Shown: positions 1 through 17,508 of the stretch, one piece after another
Layout of the letters: every line of letters begins with the position of its first letter
How positions within the stretch are numbered: position 1 is the stretch's first letter
Assembly: GCF_021018895.1 (NCBI RefSeq)
Contig: NC_079365.1
Location: forward strand, 14,769,501-14,833,500
Direction: 5' to 3'
DNA length: 64,000 nucleotides
From: Seriola aureovittata
Taxonomy: Eukaryota; Chordata; Actinopteri; Carangiformes; Carangidae
Notes under the pieces: model-generated
The model's database searches: none
Told to the model about the DNA's origin: nothing
Seen by the model: only the letters and a program-made list of their open reading frames with translations
Made by a program: the position numbers and the translations under genes

Positions 1-394
1 AAAACTAGCATTGCCTCAAGTTTTGCACGACCCAGTCACGGGCCTCTCACAGTCACGGCCACGCATCCGTCTTATGGTTAGACAAAAGTCATCAACAACT
101 CCAACATCAGATACACACACATACATACAGCACATCCTGTCTATCAGCTGCTATTGTTCTTCAACTTTGGTGCCATTATTATTGAATGTATTATTAGTGG
201 CATTCATTTTAGTATTATTTTAAAGGAAAACAGCCATGTGACAAAACAGTGAAATCTAGCATTAGTTAAAAATATCAACTTAGGACTCCAGCTAACAATT
301 ATTGTCACTGATTTGCTTATTATTTTTCTGATTGTGTGTTTCCTGTTTGGTCCATATAACAAATAAAATGTCTTGAGCTGGAAGGATAAGTTGA

Positions 395-895
395 CTAACC
401 AACTAGTCAATCGAAAGAAAATGAATCACCAGTTGTTTTTATAACTGATTAACTGATTCAGTCATTTAAAAAACAAAACAAAACAAAAAACACTAGTTTG
501 AGCTTCTCTATTGTGAGGATTTGCAACTTTTCTCAGTTTAACATCGTTGTTTATTTAATGTCTTTGGGTTTTGGACTTTAACGGAAAAAACTAGGCATTT
601 GAAACTCACCTTTTTATCTGAGAAATTATAATGGGCATATTTCACTATATCGTGATGTTTTGTATTGTTATAATGTTAATCAAGAAAGGGTAATCAAGAA
701 AATAATTTGCAGATTCATTGGTAGTGATAGTTGCAGCCATAAAGATATTGAGATATTCAATTTATGCTGGTATACACAGAGGAACCAAACCCTCACATAC
801 AAAAGCAAAACAATTCAAATGTTTGGCATTTTTTGCTCAATTTACTACTTCATCAAAATTGTTGTTGATTCATTTTCTGTTGATTGACTAGTTTT
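395..895. repeat. Two inverted copies of a dispersed teleost repeat
   Basis: The first copy runs from about 395 to 740 and ends in the typical GATAGTTGCAGCC edge. A partial second copy in the opposite orientation follows to about 895. As a result the outer ends are inverted repeats: ACTAGTCAATCGAAAG near 399 matches the reverse complement of the sequence near 878-892. Relatives occur at about 2925, 28884, 35410 and 37264. I recognise the sequence as a very common fish interspersed repeat, but I cannot assign a transposon class. Confidence 0.6.
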
Positions 896-1954
896 GTCTA
901 TTAGTTTTCTGTGAGGTCTCATGTTCAGTTAAAGCATAAATATTTTCTTTGAATTCATTTTTTTCCCTCTGTTTTTTCTCTCTGCAACAGACAAGAAAAG
1001 AAAATGCAGAACAGAAGCACTCATCAGCAAATACCTATATACAACTGGTTCAAGTTTCACTTTCAAATAATGGTGGAAATATGCCAACTTAACAATATCC
1101 TGATTTGTCTGGAAGCCTGTTTGTTGTTTCTCTGCCTTGACAAGACTTTATGTAGTGTCAAGGATGTGACACCAGATGGCGTTGTGTACTTGCTTTTAAA
1201 GGCCAGATGTTTGGAATGCAGTGGAATAGACAACGCAATGAAGAGAAAGATGCATCTGGATCAGGAGAAATTACTCTGATAACTAATACTTGAGAAAAAA
1301 TTTAACTTGTGTACAGGATCATACTTGTCACATTCATTTAATGTGGTGTATCTGTCTAAATGCCCAATAGATGGCAGTATTAGGCTCTGCAAGCCATTGA
1401 GTTCAAACTGATGTTAAACTGTTTTAAGATCTTTTCTGATTATTAGTGCAGCCAAAGCATTTTTTTTAATGTGCAGTGTGAGTGTGAATTATATTCTTTC
1501 TTTCTTTTTTTAATTTAATTTGACTTTTATCCTTTGATGAACAGACTGTTGATTAGGAATCAGTTTTCCTGTTTAAAACCTGACATTTGTGTTAAGAGAG
1601 AAATTCTTATATAATTGAGCCTGGAAGACATATATGGTCTGTTATTGCACCTTCTGGATAGGAGTGAAAACCTTAAGAGGCAGTACAGACAGGACAATGC
1701 AAGTGGGGTGGAGATGGAGTGGAGCAGGGAGCAGAGCACCATTAATTTAACCATTAACCATTATGCACGCTTGAACCATTGAAATATACTGTATATGAGC
1801 AGATACTTGAACTTGAGCTGATATCACTGAAACCCATTTAAGCTTGCTCAAATTTAACCTGTGCCGCTCACAATGTTGTATTAGTAGCACACAAGTAGCA
1901 CACTCTCCCAGATATAGCTGCAGTATCTGGCATATCCATTGGTATTTGGTAGTT

Positions 1955-2270
1955 GCTGATATTAATAATAGTATTATTGTTGATATTATTATAATTGATA
2001 TTAGTGTAAATATTATTGTTGATATTATGAATATTAGTATTATTACTGATGTTATGATTGAGTTTATTATTAATACTGCTATTACTTGATCACTGTATAC
2101 TGATATTATTTTGATAGTATAGTATTATTGATATCGTTATCATTTTGATATTTAATGATGTTATTGCTATCATTTTTGTTGATGTGTTGATTGATATTAT
2201 TATTGATATTAGTTTTTATAATATAGATATTACTGTTGATGTTACTTACAGTATAATACATATATTGTAA
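1955..2270. repeat. AT-rich cryptic repeat of TTGATATTATT-like units
   Basis: About 300 bases are built of imperfect units such as TTGATATTATT, ATTAGTATTATT and TTGATGTTA in irregular order. No unit is repeated exactly over a long run, so this is a degenerate simple-sequence tract rather than a clean microsatellite. It codes for nothing recognisable. Confidence 0.6.
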
Positions 2271-2924
2271 ATAATTTTGAAAAGTGCAGGACTACTGACG
2301 TATAAGTGTCTATTTTGTGTTCTTTACATCATCATAGTAAACATTACAGCACATTTTGTGCTGGCATTTTAGTTTAAGTTTTTTGTCCTCAACATTCCTG
2401 AAATCAAGCAGTATCTACAAACAGTGCAACAGTGCCATCTAGTGATAACATGAAAAAAAATTAAATCAATCAATCAAAGACAATAAATAAGAACTTGAGA
2501 AAGAAACAGAAGAAAGTAGATAAATTAATTGATAGAGCAGTTAAAACTAGATAAATGTGCGATATGTCTTACAAATCTGATTGGTTTCAAAACATGATGT
2601 CAAATGATATAAGTCATTCCTTTATCACAATGAAGCCAAACAATGAAAAGCCTATCAAAAATGCAAATTAAAAAGACAAAACAGAATTTTATGAATCATC
2701 TCTACATTCAATGTCTGACTGATATTGTAACATCAGGATTTATTGTCTCCACATTTCTCACATCTGAATTGCTCCCCATTAACATCATATTAATTCTTTG
2801 CTTGATTAAAATACTCCATGCAAGAAAGTAGGAAGCACACTATCGTATAAAATATCATGTTGTCGCATTAATATTTACTTTAACTGGACAAACAACCTCA
2901 GAATAAAAGTTGATGTTGATTTAT

Positions 2925-3190
2925 ATTAGGGTTTCAACAAATGACTATTTTCATTTACAATTATTCTACTGATTATTTTTTGATTAATTGATTACTTTTT
3001 GACTAGTAATGTCTTGCCTTAAAATTGTTGGTTGCAGTAACAAAGAAAATGAAATTTACAATAAGCCAAAAAAAATCAGCACATCCTCATGTTGGATAAG
3101 CTACAGAGTATTTCAGCATTTTTGCTTGACAAATGACTTAAATAAATACATGATCATCAGATACGTTGGCAGTTAGTTGTGTTGATTAAT
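2925..3190 (-). repeat. Dispersed teleost repeat, reverse copy
   Basis: The stretch begins with AGGGTTTCAACAAATGACTA and continues with ATTATTTTTTGATTAATTGA and GACTAGTAATG. This matches, in reverse orientation, the same repeat family as the copy at 395-740. Divergence is high. Confidence 0.5.
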
Positions 3191-5394
3191 TATGATCAAC
3201 CCATTTATCTTTTCATCACTAATTTGTTTATAGCATAATCCAGAATCAGTTTTTGGGTTCTTATTGTATTACATGCGACAGACAGAGCGGTTTTGTCTGA
3301 GCCTGAACAAACAATATTCATATCTCCATTGAAGAGATTATGTTGCTACATTTGCAAGCATAGATATAAATAACAGAAATCAAACTAACATCCCAGCACC
3401 TGAACGCTAACAGATGCAAAACATCAGCCAGATCACTGCACTGAGCAGGCGCACACTTACTGCAGGAGCATTACACATACACAGCTACAGCTCTGCCCAG
3501 TGCCTATAATGAGATTCTGAGTGAGTGGGTGAACTTTCCCCTAGATAGAGAGCAGACACAGTAAGGGAAGGCGGCGCAGCTGGAAGGGGGGCAGTCCGTG
3601 AATAAGGATGGGAATGACAGATTTATTTCTGATATTCTGATTTATTGTATTATTCAGAGTTGGGATGTGACAGAGACATGGGCAGAAAAAAATTCTATTA
3701 TTGAGCATAATAAAGAGATTGAAAGAAAGAAAAGGAAGACTGACTGCAGCTGGCAGCGTCTGAGGAAGCCTCTCAAGCAGCAAGATGAATATCCTGTGGG
3801 ATGTAGTACGGCCACTGTGAAATGCACATATAGGGATATAATATGTGTTGGATCTGCTGGACCCGCTGAGGCATATTTCTCTCACGCTGCAGTTATGAAC
3901 ACATACAGGCTATGTGGGCAGTCTCAACACACAGCCATCCCAATGTTGTTAGAGTCTATTTGTAGCATCACATTTTTATTATTCTTAACAGTTTAATATG
4001 CATATAAACAATAAGAATCACAAGTAAGAATAAGTAAAATACAAAGCTGCTGTTTATATTTGTTTAGCGGTTTTTCCTGTTTTTCTGCTCAGCCCTGCCT
4101 CTCTGTGTGTAGGCAGACAGACAGCCAACAGAGCACATCTCCTACTCATTGACACAGCCTGAGCTCTGTTCATCCCTCGTACATCTGCCACAGCAGCTTG
4201 GGCAGCAGACATTTAAACCACTGTGACCATATTCGTACAAGGAACAGCAGAGAATCCTTCCCTGTGGATACAAAGCTGTCACAGTTTGTCCTCTCAGCAT
4301 GGTGATCATCAACATGACAGCACAGTAACATAATAGTTAACCTCCAGGCTACATGACTAATAGAATTACATAATAGTCTATTCTTATAATAACTGAGTCT
4401 TTGGATTATATAGGCCATAGTATTAGCAGCGGTTCAGATGCCACTTGTGCACATAATGCTTCTTTTAGCATTCATTGTATTCATCGAGCAACTTCAACAA
4501 CAGGAAAAATGTATATGGCCGGGTGTGACAACATGCAAACGTAACAACAGAGGAGTTGAGGCAGCACCTGTCCCAAATTAACAGTGAAATCTGTCCTCCA
4601 TCTGTCACTGTCCAAAGCCGCTGCTACCCATGTTATTTAAAATGAAGCAGACTTTACTGCAGGTGCTTTCAGGAAACATGTTACTTATAATTCATTAAAA
4701 TTAATCTTTGGGAGAGACACATTTTGTGGCTACAAGAATCACTATGACAACCAGATAAAAGACATAGATAATAAAAAAAGGCATTTAAAAGCAAGTCTGT
4801 CAAAATTGTCGTTGTATTTAATTTTTTAACCACTGAGTGAGCCACATGGGGACTTTCTAAATTAATGATGCCCAAGAATCATGTTGGAAGAGCCGCAGGG
4901 AGAACCAGGGTTTCCCTGGAGAAATAAAAAAGTTAAAGTGAAATAAGCCTGGAGGTCAAGGTATGTAAAGATGGCCATGTGATCACAAGTTTAACTCACT
5001 CCTGCTGCCACACAGTATGGTCTGACAGTATGCCCTGACATTACCTTTGTAAAATCCCACATAATCACTAACTCCAGAAATTTCTCAAGTGTTCTTCAGT
5101 CACAACATAAACAGATGGGACATATAATCTAAAGCAGATCTGTTTGGAGGATATTTGACACGACGTTACAATGACTGACATAATGTTTTGGAAACAGACA
5201 GTCGTGTTTAGTTCATCCTCAAAACTGTCAATCCACCAGCTAGCTTACTGGCTAGCTTACCAGCCATTGCAGTCGGGCTAAGCAGCAGACAGGAAGATGC
5301 TAGCAACCAAAGCATCTCTGATATCTGCAAAGTCACAAACTATTTGTTCGTCACACGAAACCTGAAAAAGCCAGTCTTTCCCCAATGTGTGTCG

Positions 5395-5765
5395 CAGTCT
5401 GTCCCGCCTCTCCTCGGTAGAGAGCCCTGTCAGCTCTGAAGCCTGTGATGCCTACGTGACACAGACTTGTTTACTTCATCCGCCTGCTAGCCCAGCTGCT
5501 CCGTAGCACTCACTGCAAAGAGTGTCTTATATTATAAGAAAAACAAAAGTAAGGACTCGGCTGGAGTTTGCGCCCTACCTGCCCTGTCCCGCGCGTTTCT
5601 CGGGCAGCAGGAGCCCCTCATGGTCCCGGTTTAAAGTCTTTTCTTCCCAGCGTGATCGGAAGCGTGAGTCTCCACAGCAGCACAGGGTGAAGCAATGAAT
5701 GAAGTGAGGGAGATGGAGGCACGCGCATTGTCGGATCCATACGCGCGTACGAGCACATCCACATT
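5395..5765 (-). promoter_or_regulatory. CpG-rich block, possible promoter and first exon of a gene leaving the window
   Basis: CpG dinucleotides are clustered here (for example CCCGCGCG near 5588 and TACGCGCGTACG near 5740), unlike the AT-rich sequence on both sides. On the minus strand an ATG at 5621 opens a frame of 14 codons that ends at a good donor, GCAG|GTAGGG, with the exon edge at 5579. This would suit a first coding exon of a gene transcribed leftward. I could not find a matching second exon within 1-5.4 kb, so the rest would have to lie beyond the window edge. It could equally be a non-coding first exon or an unused CpG block. Confidence 0.35.
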
Positions 5766-6124
5766 TTATTGTTTGGTTGTACTCGTGTAACTCTGTCTTT
5801 AACTCTATCCCCGCCTACAGGTGCTTTAAGCCTTTTTGTATGTTTATCATAGAGAGAGCAGAACCTGCCCCCGGACCCCGGACCTCAAGGGGCCTCAGAA
5901 ACCCCCAGTTTTTGATAATTCAATAATTGCAAATCTAGAGAAGTTTCACCACTTTGAAGCAGAAACAAATCATGAACACAACATTTAAGTATCATCTCTT
6001 TAGTTTTCATGAAAAAACAGTTGCTTATTTACACATCCAGCAGTTATAGAGCAACATCTGGCCACCTCTCAAATGAAGAATTCCAATATTCACCCTTTTT
6101 AGCTCTGCGCTACTAATTAACGTC

Positions 6125-6130
6125 TTTATT
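6125..6130 (-). terminator. Polyadenylation signal of the WASP-like gene
   Basis: The minus strand reads AATAAA here, about 245 bases past the TGA stop at 6375-6377. It is the first canonical signal downstream of the stop, so the 3' UTR is probably about 250-270 bases. Confidence 0.5.
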
Positions 6131-6374
6131 GTGTGTATTTGTTGAAGTGGCAAGATGCTGCGTACAATTGTGCAAACAGGGATAAATACAGTCCAACCAG
6201 GTAATGTTATTATCGTTTTTTTGATTATCATGGCAAAAATAAAGTTTCCATTTACAGTCTGCTGTGTGCACTGCAAATAAAAGGTTAGTAGCTATCATGG
6301 CAGGTTAATCCAGCGAGAGAAAAAGCAGCATCTCAAGTATCACAAATCTTAAATATATTTATCATAGTTAAAAA

Positions 6375-6873
6375 TCAAGGCTTCTTAAAGGTGCAGATCC
6401 CATCTGGTTCGTTTGTACTTGTGTTTTGCTGGTCCAGCTGCTTTTGTATGAACACTTTTCTCAACGCAGCCAGGACTAGATCACCTCTTTCTGGATCTGC
6501 TAAGGAGCCCATCTAGTAAAAGAAAAGTTAGGCTCAATCAGGCCACACATTTTACATATTCAAACAGATAGAACAGAACTGAAACAACAGGCATCCTGGT
6601 CCTCTTACATGTTTGAAACTTGCACTCTTTCTCATCCTTTCTGGAACAGCTGGAGCAGGTGGAGGAGGAGGAATCTGAAGCTGGTCCACTCTCTTTGTGC
6701 CCTGTGGTGTCTGCTGGTAGGTGCTGTTGCCTTTGATGGAGGGGACTGGAGGCAAAGGCCTTTCCTTCAGAGCAATGGAGATGGATGCCCCTGCAGCTCT
6801 AGGCAATGTCTGAGAGACTGGGCCTGTCACACATGCCAACATTTTATCTTTAAAGAGCCTTTAAATGTATATA

Positions 6874-6939
<66 letters not shown>

Positions 6940-9900
6940 TACATTTTAAAGATATAGTACCTTTGTTCCTCAACTCTCTCTGTATAGCCTTTAGTCCTCC
7001 GAATTTGTTTATGATGCAGTCGACAGCCTCAGCAATGTCTTTGTCTTTCAACTCTTCCACAGGGAGTTTTGCCTGCATCAACAGCCGTCTCATGGCGGGG
7101 TCCAGATCCTTAAACTTCACCAAGTAGAAATGGAACAGAAGGAGACTGATTACAGACTTATTTTAGTATGTCTGTGTTTTATTTCATTTGGCTCATGTAT
7201 TAGTGTTTTATGTGCATGTTTTGACTCACTGAACTGGTGGCTGGTGGATCTATGTTGCATAGTGCGTCCACGGGGAAATGCTCCTCCCTATCCAAATGTT
7301 CCACTGGTCTCATTCTTCAGAGAAGAGAAATAAACAGTGAACCATCCCTTGAATCTACTACATTTTCCTCCATTTTGCATCTGTAAAGTGGTAATATTGT
7401 TCTTACCTTGAATTTGGTGGGTCCATTGTTTCAGTGTTTGCCATCTGAATCGTGTCAGTAATCTTTTCTGCAAATGGAAGTGGTGAGACAGAATAATAGG
7501 TTCAACCACTGGTCTGCTTTTCATGTGGAGAGAGCCAACACACGTTTTATGTGTTGATACATAAGAGTCATCTTTTTGTTGTTACTCTCACCTTGTTTTC
7601 TTTGGACAGCTTTTACTGAAAGATTGAATTCCTCTGCCTCCGTCTCATTTGCAAAGTTGAAGCCTATCTGATGGCCCTGTGCAAAATAAAGTAAATCCAC
7701 AATAAACCAGTAAAAACTGTGATAAGACATATTACAGGCACTGAAGCTTTAACACAGGGTCACTTACATCTGCAGGGAAAGTGTGGAAGAATGTGCAATT
7801 TGCAGTGTACTTGAATGGGATATACAACTCCTGCTCCCACAGTAACTTGGCACGCTATGTTTAAGAAAAGACAGGGCAAGTACAAAAGGAAGGGAAAAAA
7901 GGCAACAACTATTACAGTAGTTACATGAGGAAAAGTACAGACACACCCATCATCATAAGACACTCTATTGTTACCAAAGGAAATAGCAAATTGATGGAAA
8001 CAGTACGAGCTGTCCTATGTGCACAGCTGAACTCATACCTATATGAAGCAAAAAATACAGGAAGTGGTATACATGTTTCAGTATGTGTGCTGATGTGACT
8101 GTGTGGCGTGTGTCTGAACAGTTCTGCAGTTTCTCTTACCTTGACACAATATAGACGCAGGAAGTATGAGTGAACAGATTGATCCTCAATGAGACACACC
8201 ACACCACAACCTAGACGATGCCAGCCTGGACTCTCATGCTGGGGCTCTTTGGCCTCTAGTACCTGTGCCACTGTAGTTTTGATCAGCTGAAATAAACAAT
8301 TAATCATATTCATTTTTTAAAATTGAAATATAATAAATCATCTCTTGTTCATATGTATCACAAAGCACATCCTCTACATGCTTCCCATATAAATAAAGCA
8401 TAAAAATGTGAAGGCCCCAGTATTTATCTATAACAAAGCCCCTTGCAAGAAAATTTCTACTGTGTTGAGCTGAAGCCTCTTCTCTGCTTGTGCAGGAACT
8501 TTAAAGCCCCTAAAAAAGAAGAGATTAAAGAGATATGTGGTATTTGTCAGTGTTAGTGCAACTGATCTGCAGTTAGTTATTTTCTGGACTCTGGTAACTT
8601 CCCTTCTAGGATCAACTTTTTCCATTAAGAAATAGTTTAGACAACAACATCCGACATCCATACCCAAACTTCCATTTTAAACTGTGAGATTAAGACTTTT
8701 ATAAAGTTTTTTTTTTTCCAGAACCAGATCATATTTTTGTGACACAGAGACATTCTGGTTTAGTTTCACAGCACTGCATAGCAGAGAGGCTGCTCCTCAG
8801 AGACACCGGTGACCTCTTTTCAGTGGCTGATGATGCTCCACTTAAATTCTCTGCAGGAGATCTCTCCATTTTATAATATCATTCGAGAAACTAGGTTGGT
8901 GTCAGGACTCCTCACTGGCTGAGGTCTTATCTCTATACACAGGTTTTTATTCATCACAGGCAAATCATCCTCACCCATAGAACACAAAACGGATGCCATC
9001 TTTTGTCTTTTAATGATTCAGTTAAAAATCCACTGTAAAAGGACGACAAAGACACAGACAGTCAGGGCATATGTGAATGCAACTCTCTGTAGTCTAAGAG
9101 TCTTATTGTGAACTGTATTCCCTAACATTTACCAAAGACACCAGCAACCTCTAAGTTTCTTAACAGAACAAGAAACTGTTTTGATCATTTAGGGAATGAA
9201 TATAGCACAGGATTTAAACCCTACAGATTCACAGGGACTCTTGGCTAAATCACGTTGCCCTTTACATTGCAGAATTGACATCTGACAGTTAATGTTTATG
9301 GACCAGCTGTTATGTATTAACAGTGTTGATTGTTTTCTGCTTTTCTTTTGGTTTGTATCACTTTTATATTTTTATTATTAACTTCTTTGCTCTTCATTAG
9401 GGTTTAAAACGCGTCTTATCTTACTGTACATTTTTACATCTTGCAGCGCTTGGTCTTAGATGACGTAGTAGTTCCAGGAAAAACGAGCATCTGATACTGA
9501 CTAAACAAAACAGCCCGCACAGAAATCCCATTCATCCACCAGCACTCTGATAACTGCTATTATGAAAACAACCTCAAGAGCGAGAATCAGAATTACTGAA
9601 TGCATTGGATCATGATTCAGAGAGACATGTATCAGTAGATTGTAGACTAAATCTACTTTATCATCCACATGTTCAATTTAACAGATGAAAGTATTACTTT
9701 TAGAATATTTTACCTGAATAACACACTTTCACTTTTTGTCAGCATTGCTATTTATTTAAGTTCCATTAGTTCTTAAACTGTTCATTTATGGCAGACCTCT
9801 GTTTAATGTGGCTGGTTTACATAAATACAGAAAAAATGAGGTGAATTATCAGTAAGTTGTATTTTAAAGACATTAATTTGAAGAGACTGTAGTGAATTGA

Positions 9901-10005
9901 ACTGACCTTACACTGAGGTTCGAGCAGAGTGAAGAGGATACCTTTCTCACGGATTGTCAGAAGATCGCTCATTACATGACATCCAGGAATCAGACTAGAT
10001 GCCAT
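6375..10005 (-). CDS. Short WASP-family protein: WH1 domain plus GBD helices, no VCA tail
   Basis: Nine exons join in frame to 356 aa: 9907-10005, 8140-8286, 7768-7854, 7592-7676, 7407-7467, 7230-7314, 6961-7114, 6609-6823, 6375-6512. Residues about 12-139 form a WH1 (EVH1) domain, with SYFLRLY near 74-80, LLWEQELY near 86-93, FFHTFPAD and IGFNFANETEAEEF. In WASP and N-WASP this domain binds WIP. Residues 189-239 match the helical C-terminal half of the WASP GTPase-binding domain (DLDPAMRRLL...FGGLKAIQREL). The CRIB core (GFKHVSHVGW type) expected before it is missing; exon 6 supplies unrelated sequence. A short proline-rich part follows (RPLPPVP, IPPPPPAPAVP). The last exon has only a faint WH2-like stretch (LVLAALRKVF) and no central-acidic region. 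N-WASP is about 500 aa. Start chosen at 10005 for its G at -3 and +4; 9972 is a second option. Exon 7 could instead begin at 7108. Confidence 0.8.
6877..6936. repeat. (TA)30 microsatellite in an intron
   Basis: A perfect TA run of 60 bases fills nearly half of the 137-base intron between exons 7 and 8 of the WASP-like gene. Confidence 0.95.
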
Positions 10006-10378
10006 CACAAGACCCTTGTTTTCACTTGTTACTCTGTTCAGTGCCACTCTCTCTAACCTCGTTCTTTCACCCTCTCTAGATGTATCCACTGAACCCACTC
10101 CTAACCATAACTGCTGTGAATATATTTCCAGTGCAGCAGGTATCCATGCAAATTTATTTGACTTATTCTACACTGTGGCTTTCAGTAACCAAATGAAGTA
10201 TAGTGTAGGTTGGTACAGTGTCCAGTCAATGGATCAGGCGTCAGGATGGTAAGAAGACATTTGTTAATCATAAGTATTCAAAATGTGACTTTTTAAAGGT
10301 ACTGCATGTCACCTTTTAACTTGCATGTGCTGTCTTTGCATGAAACTCTTAAAAGATAAACAGATACAATCTACAACC

Positions 10379-10560
10379 AGTGGTGGAAAATAACAAAGTG
10401 CATTAGTTCTGTACTTCAGTTCAGTTTTGACATACTTGTACTTTACTTGAGTATTTCCATTTTATGCTGCTTTATACTTCTACTTTGCAACATAAATACT
10501 GACTCTTTAAGTTGAGATTTGTGTTTGACATAGAAATGATATGAGTCTTTCAAATATGAT
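10379..10560 (+). repeat. Dispersed teleost repeat (CAGTGGTGGAAA family)
   Basis: It starts CCAGTGGTGGAAAATAACAA and contains TACTTGTACTTTACTTGAGT and ATTTCCATTTTATGCTGC, the signature of a repeat found all over fish genomes. Related copies lie at 20750, 27930 (reverse) and 37025. The right boundary is approximate. Confidence 0.65.
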
Positions 10561-10689
10561 ATATTATTAAATTATAGATAAAATTAGCATCACCAAACTG
10601 GCCAATGAATACTTTTAAATTTGATACTTTAAGATACATTAAAATTTTCAATGCAAGACTTATTTGTAATGGAATATTTTTTACATTGT

Positions 10690-11060
10690 GTTAGGGGTTG
10701 GAGTCACAATATGATACAATCACAATACATTGCACAAGATGCACAACAATGGTATCACGATACAGTAATGCGATACTTAATACATTGCAATCATCTGTGA
10801 TACATCACGATATCTGTGTAAGTGAAGAGTCAAAATATCCCTAATCTATTTATTCACTGCATTGTGACGTCAGTTTCACAGAATTTGACAACTAAGATGA
10901 AACAAAAGGCAGTCTTGGCACCCGCACACACACATCCATTTAGAGTACGTGCATGTTATAAAAAATATTGATATTTGGCCCTAGTGTATGGATAACACAT
11001 CACAATATTAAGTAATACAATACATTTCCATATCGATATTTTGTTCTATCCTTAAAAAGT
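10690..11060. repeat. Dispersed repeat rich in CACGATAC / ATACATT motifs
   Basis: Recurrent ATACAATCACAATACATTG, TATCACGATACAG and TACATCACGATATCTG segments are characteristic of a fish interspersed repeat. A diverged relative is likely near 35160-35290. No coding capacity is seen. Together with the repeat just upstream it fills most of the gap between the WASP-like gene and mapkapk3. Confidence 0.5.
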
Positions 11061-11627
11061 GCCAAAGTTTCTCTCTGAAGCTCTTGAGTTTTCATTTTCC
11101 TCAGTTTATTCAACATTTTAGTGAAAAAGTGAACACAATTTCTGCCGAAAACTCAATGAGTTAACATTATACAGCAGGAAGCATTAATGGCCTTGCAGAG
11201 CCTCTCAGAGGAAGAAATTTCAAGTGAACGGAAATGTCTGGTAGGGTTGATGGATCTGTACAAGAGGCATGTCAACGCCTCAACTTCTCATGGTTTGAAT
11301 GTGCTTTGATGTATGTCACAATACCCTCATAATTATAACAAAAGTCCCTTCGGGTCGTATTAGCTGGATGTAATCTTGCATAATAAATTTCTTTTATGAC
11401 TTCCACACACAGTCTCTCTTTTTTTACAGCAAGAACAACCAATTTCTTACAAATAGATGCACTCAGATTTTCACCAGACAGCAATAATCACCCAATAGAC
11501 CTGAAGGACTGAGAAAGTTCACAGACAGAAGTTTAGCCTAATGATTCTCTGTGTGAGATAAACAGAGTAAAATGTATTTTGTGTATAAAAGTGACACAAC
11601 ACAGCTGTAAAACATAAAAAACACAAT

Positions 11628-11633
11628 TTTATT
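11628..11633 (-). terminator. mapkapk3: Polyadenylation signal of mapkapk3
   Basis: The minus strand has AATAAA 226 bases past the stop at 11859, the first canonical signal in the expected place. It predicts a short 3' UTR of about 250 bases. Confidence 0.55.
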
Positions 11634-11858
11634 TAAAATGTTAAGAGTAGTGCCAATCAAAATAAATGACAATCATTATACTATTGAGTGCAGTGATATG
11701 AAAAAGGAGAAAAGGTAAGTAAAATACGACGGACGGACGGGAAAAAATAGCTCACTCTGGCTTTTATGCTCCTTTTGTGCAATATTAATTTACCCATCTT
11801 CTTCAGAAAATGTCACTTCTCTGTGACTATTACACACCACTCCTCCATCAATGTCTCC

Positions 11859-17480
<5,622 letters not shown>

Positions 17481-17502
17481 CAGGCTGCTTGGAAAGATGC
17501 TC

Positions 17503-17508
17503 TTTATT
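17503..17508 (-). terminator. uroc1: Candidate polyadenylation signal of uroc1
   Basis: The minus strand reads AATAAA about 590 bases past the uroc1 stop. An ATTAAA variant lies further on near 17438. The assignment rests on position only. Confidence 0.4.

Larger units (their letters stand above)
1..5394. other. No supportable gene; repeat-rich, AT-rich flank
   Basis: I found no exon series, conserved domain or RNA gene here. The open frames are short and low in complexity. The stretch from 1004 to 1279 is open on the plus strand and preceded by a pyrimidine-rich AG, but its translation resembles nothing I know and has no clear donor. Dispersed repeat copies and an AT-rich cryptic repeat inside this block are listed separately. 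If the CpG-rich block at 5.4-5.8 kb is a promoter, this stretch would be the first intron of a minus-strand gene. Confidence 0.5.

Noticed and set aside
1004..1279. Plus-strand frame of 91 codons after a pyrimidine tract and AG
   Set aside because: No donor, no partner exon and no known similarity; it ends in a stop without a recognisable domain.
3541..3996. Overlapping frames of 114 and 132 codons on opposite strands
   Set aside because: Low-complexity translations without splice context or similarity.
6609..7127. Plus-strand frame of 172 codons
   Set aside because: It is antisense to WASP-like exons and includes a Tyr-Ile run that comes from the TA microsatellite.
8428..8667. Candidate first exon of the WASP-like gene (a frame with GFKVPAQAEKRLQL after an AG)
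   Set aside because: The exon at 9907-10005 fits the WH1 N-terminus far better (LLTIREKGILFTLLEPQCK) and has the right phase.
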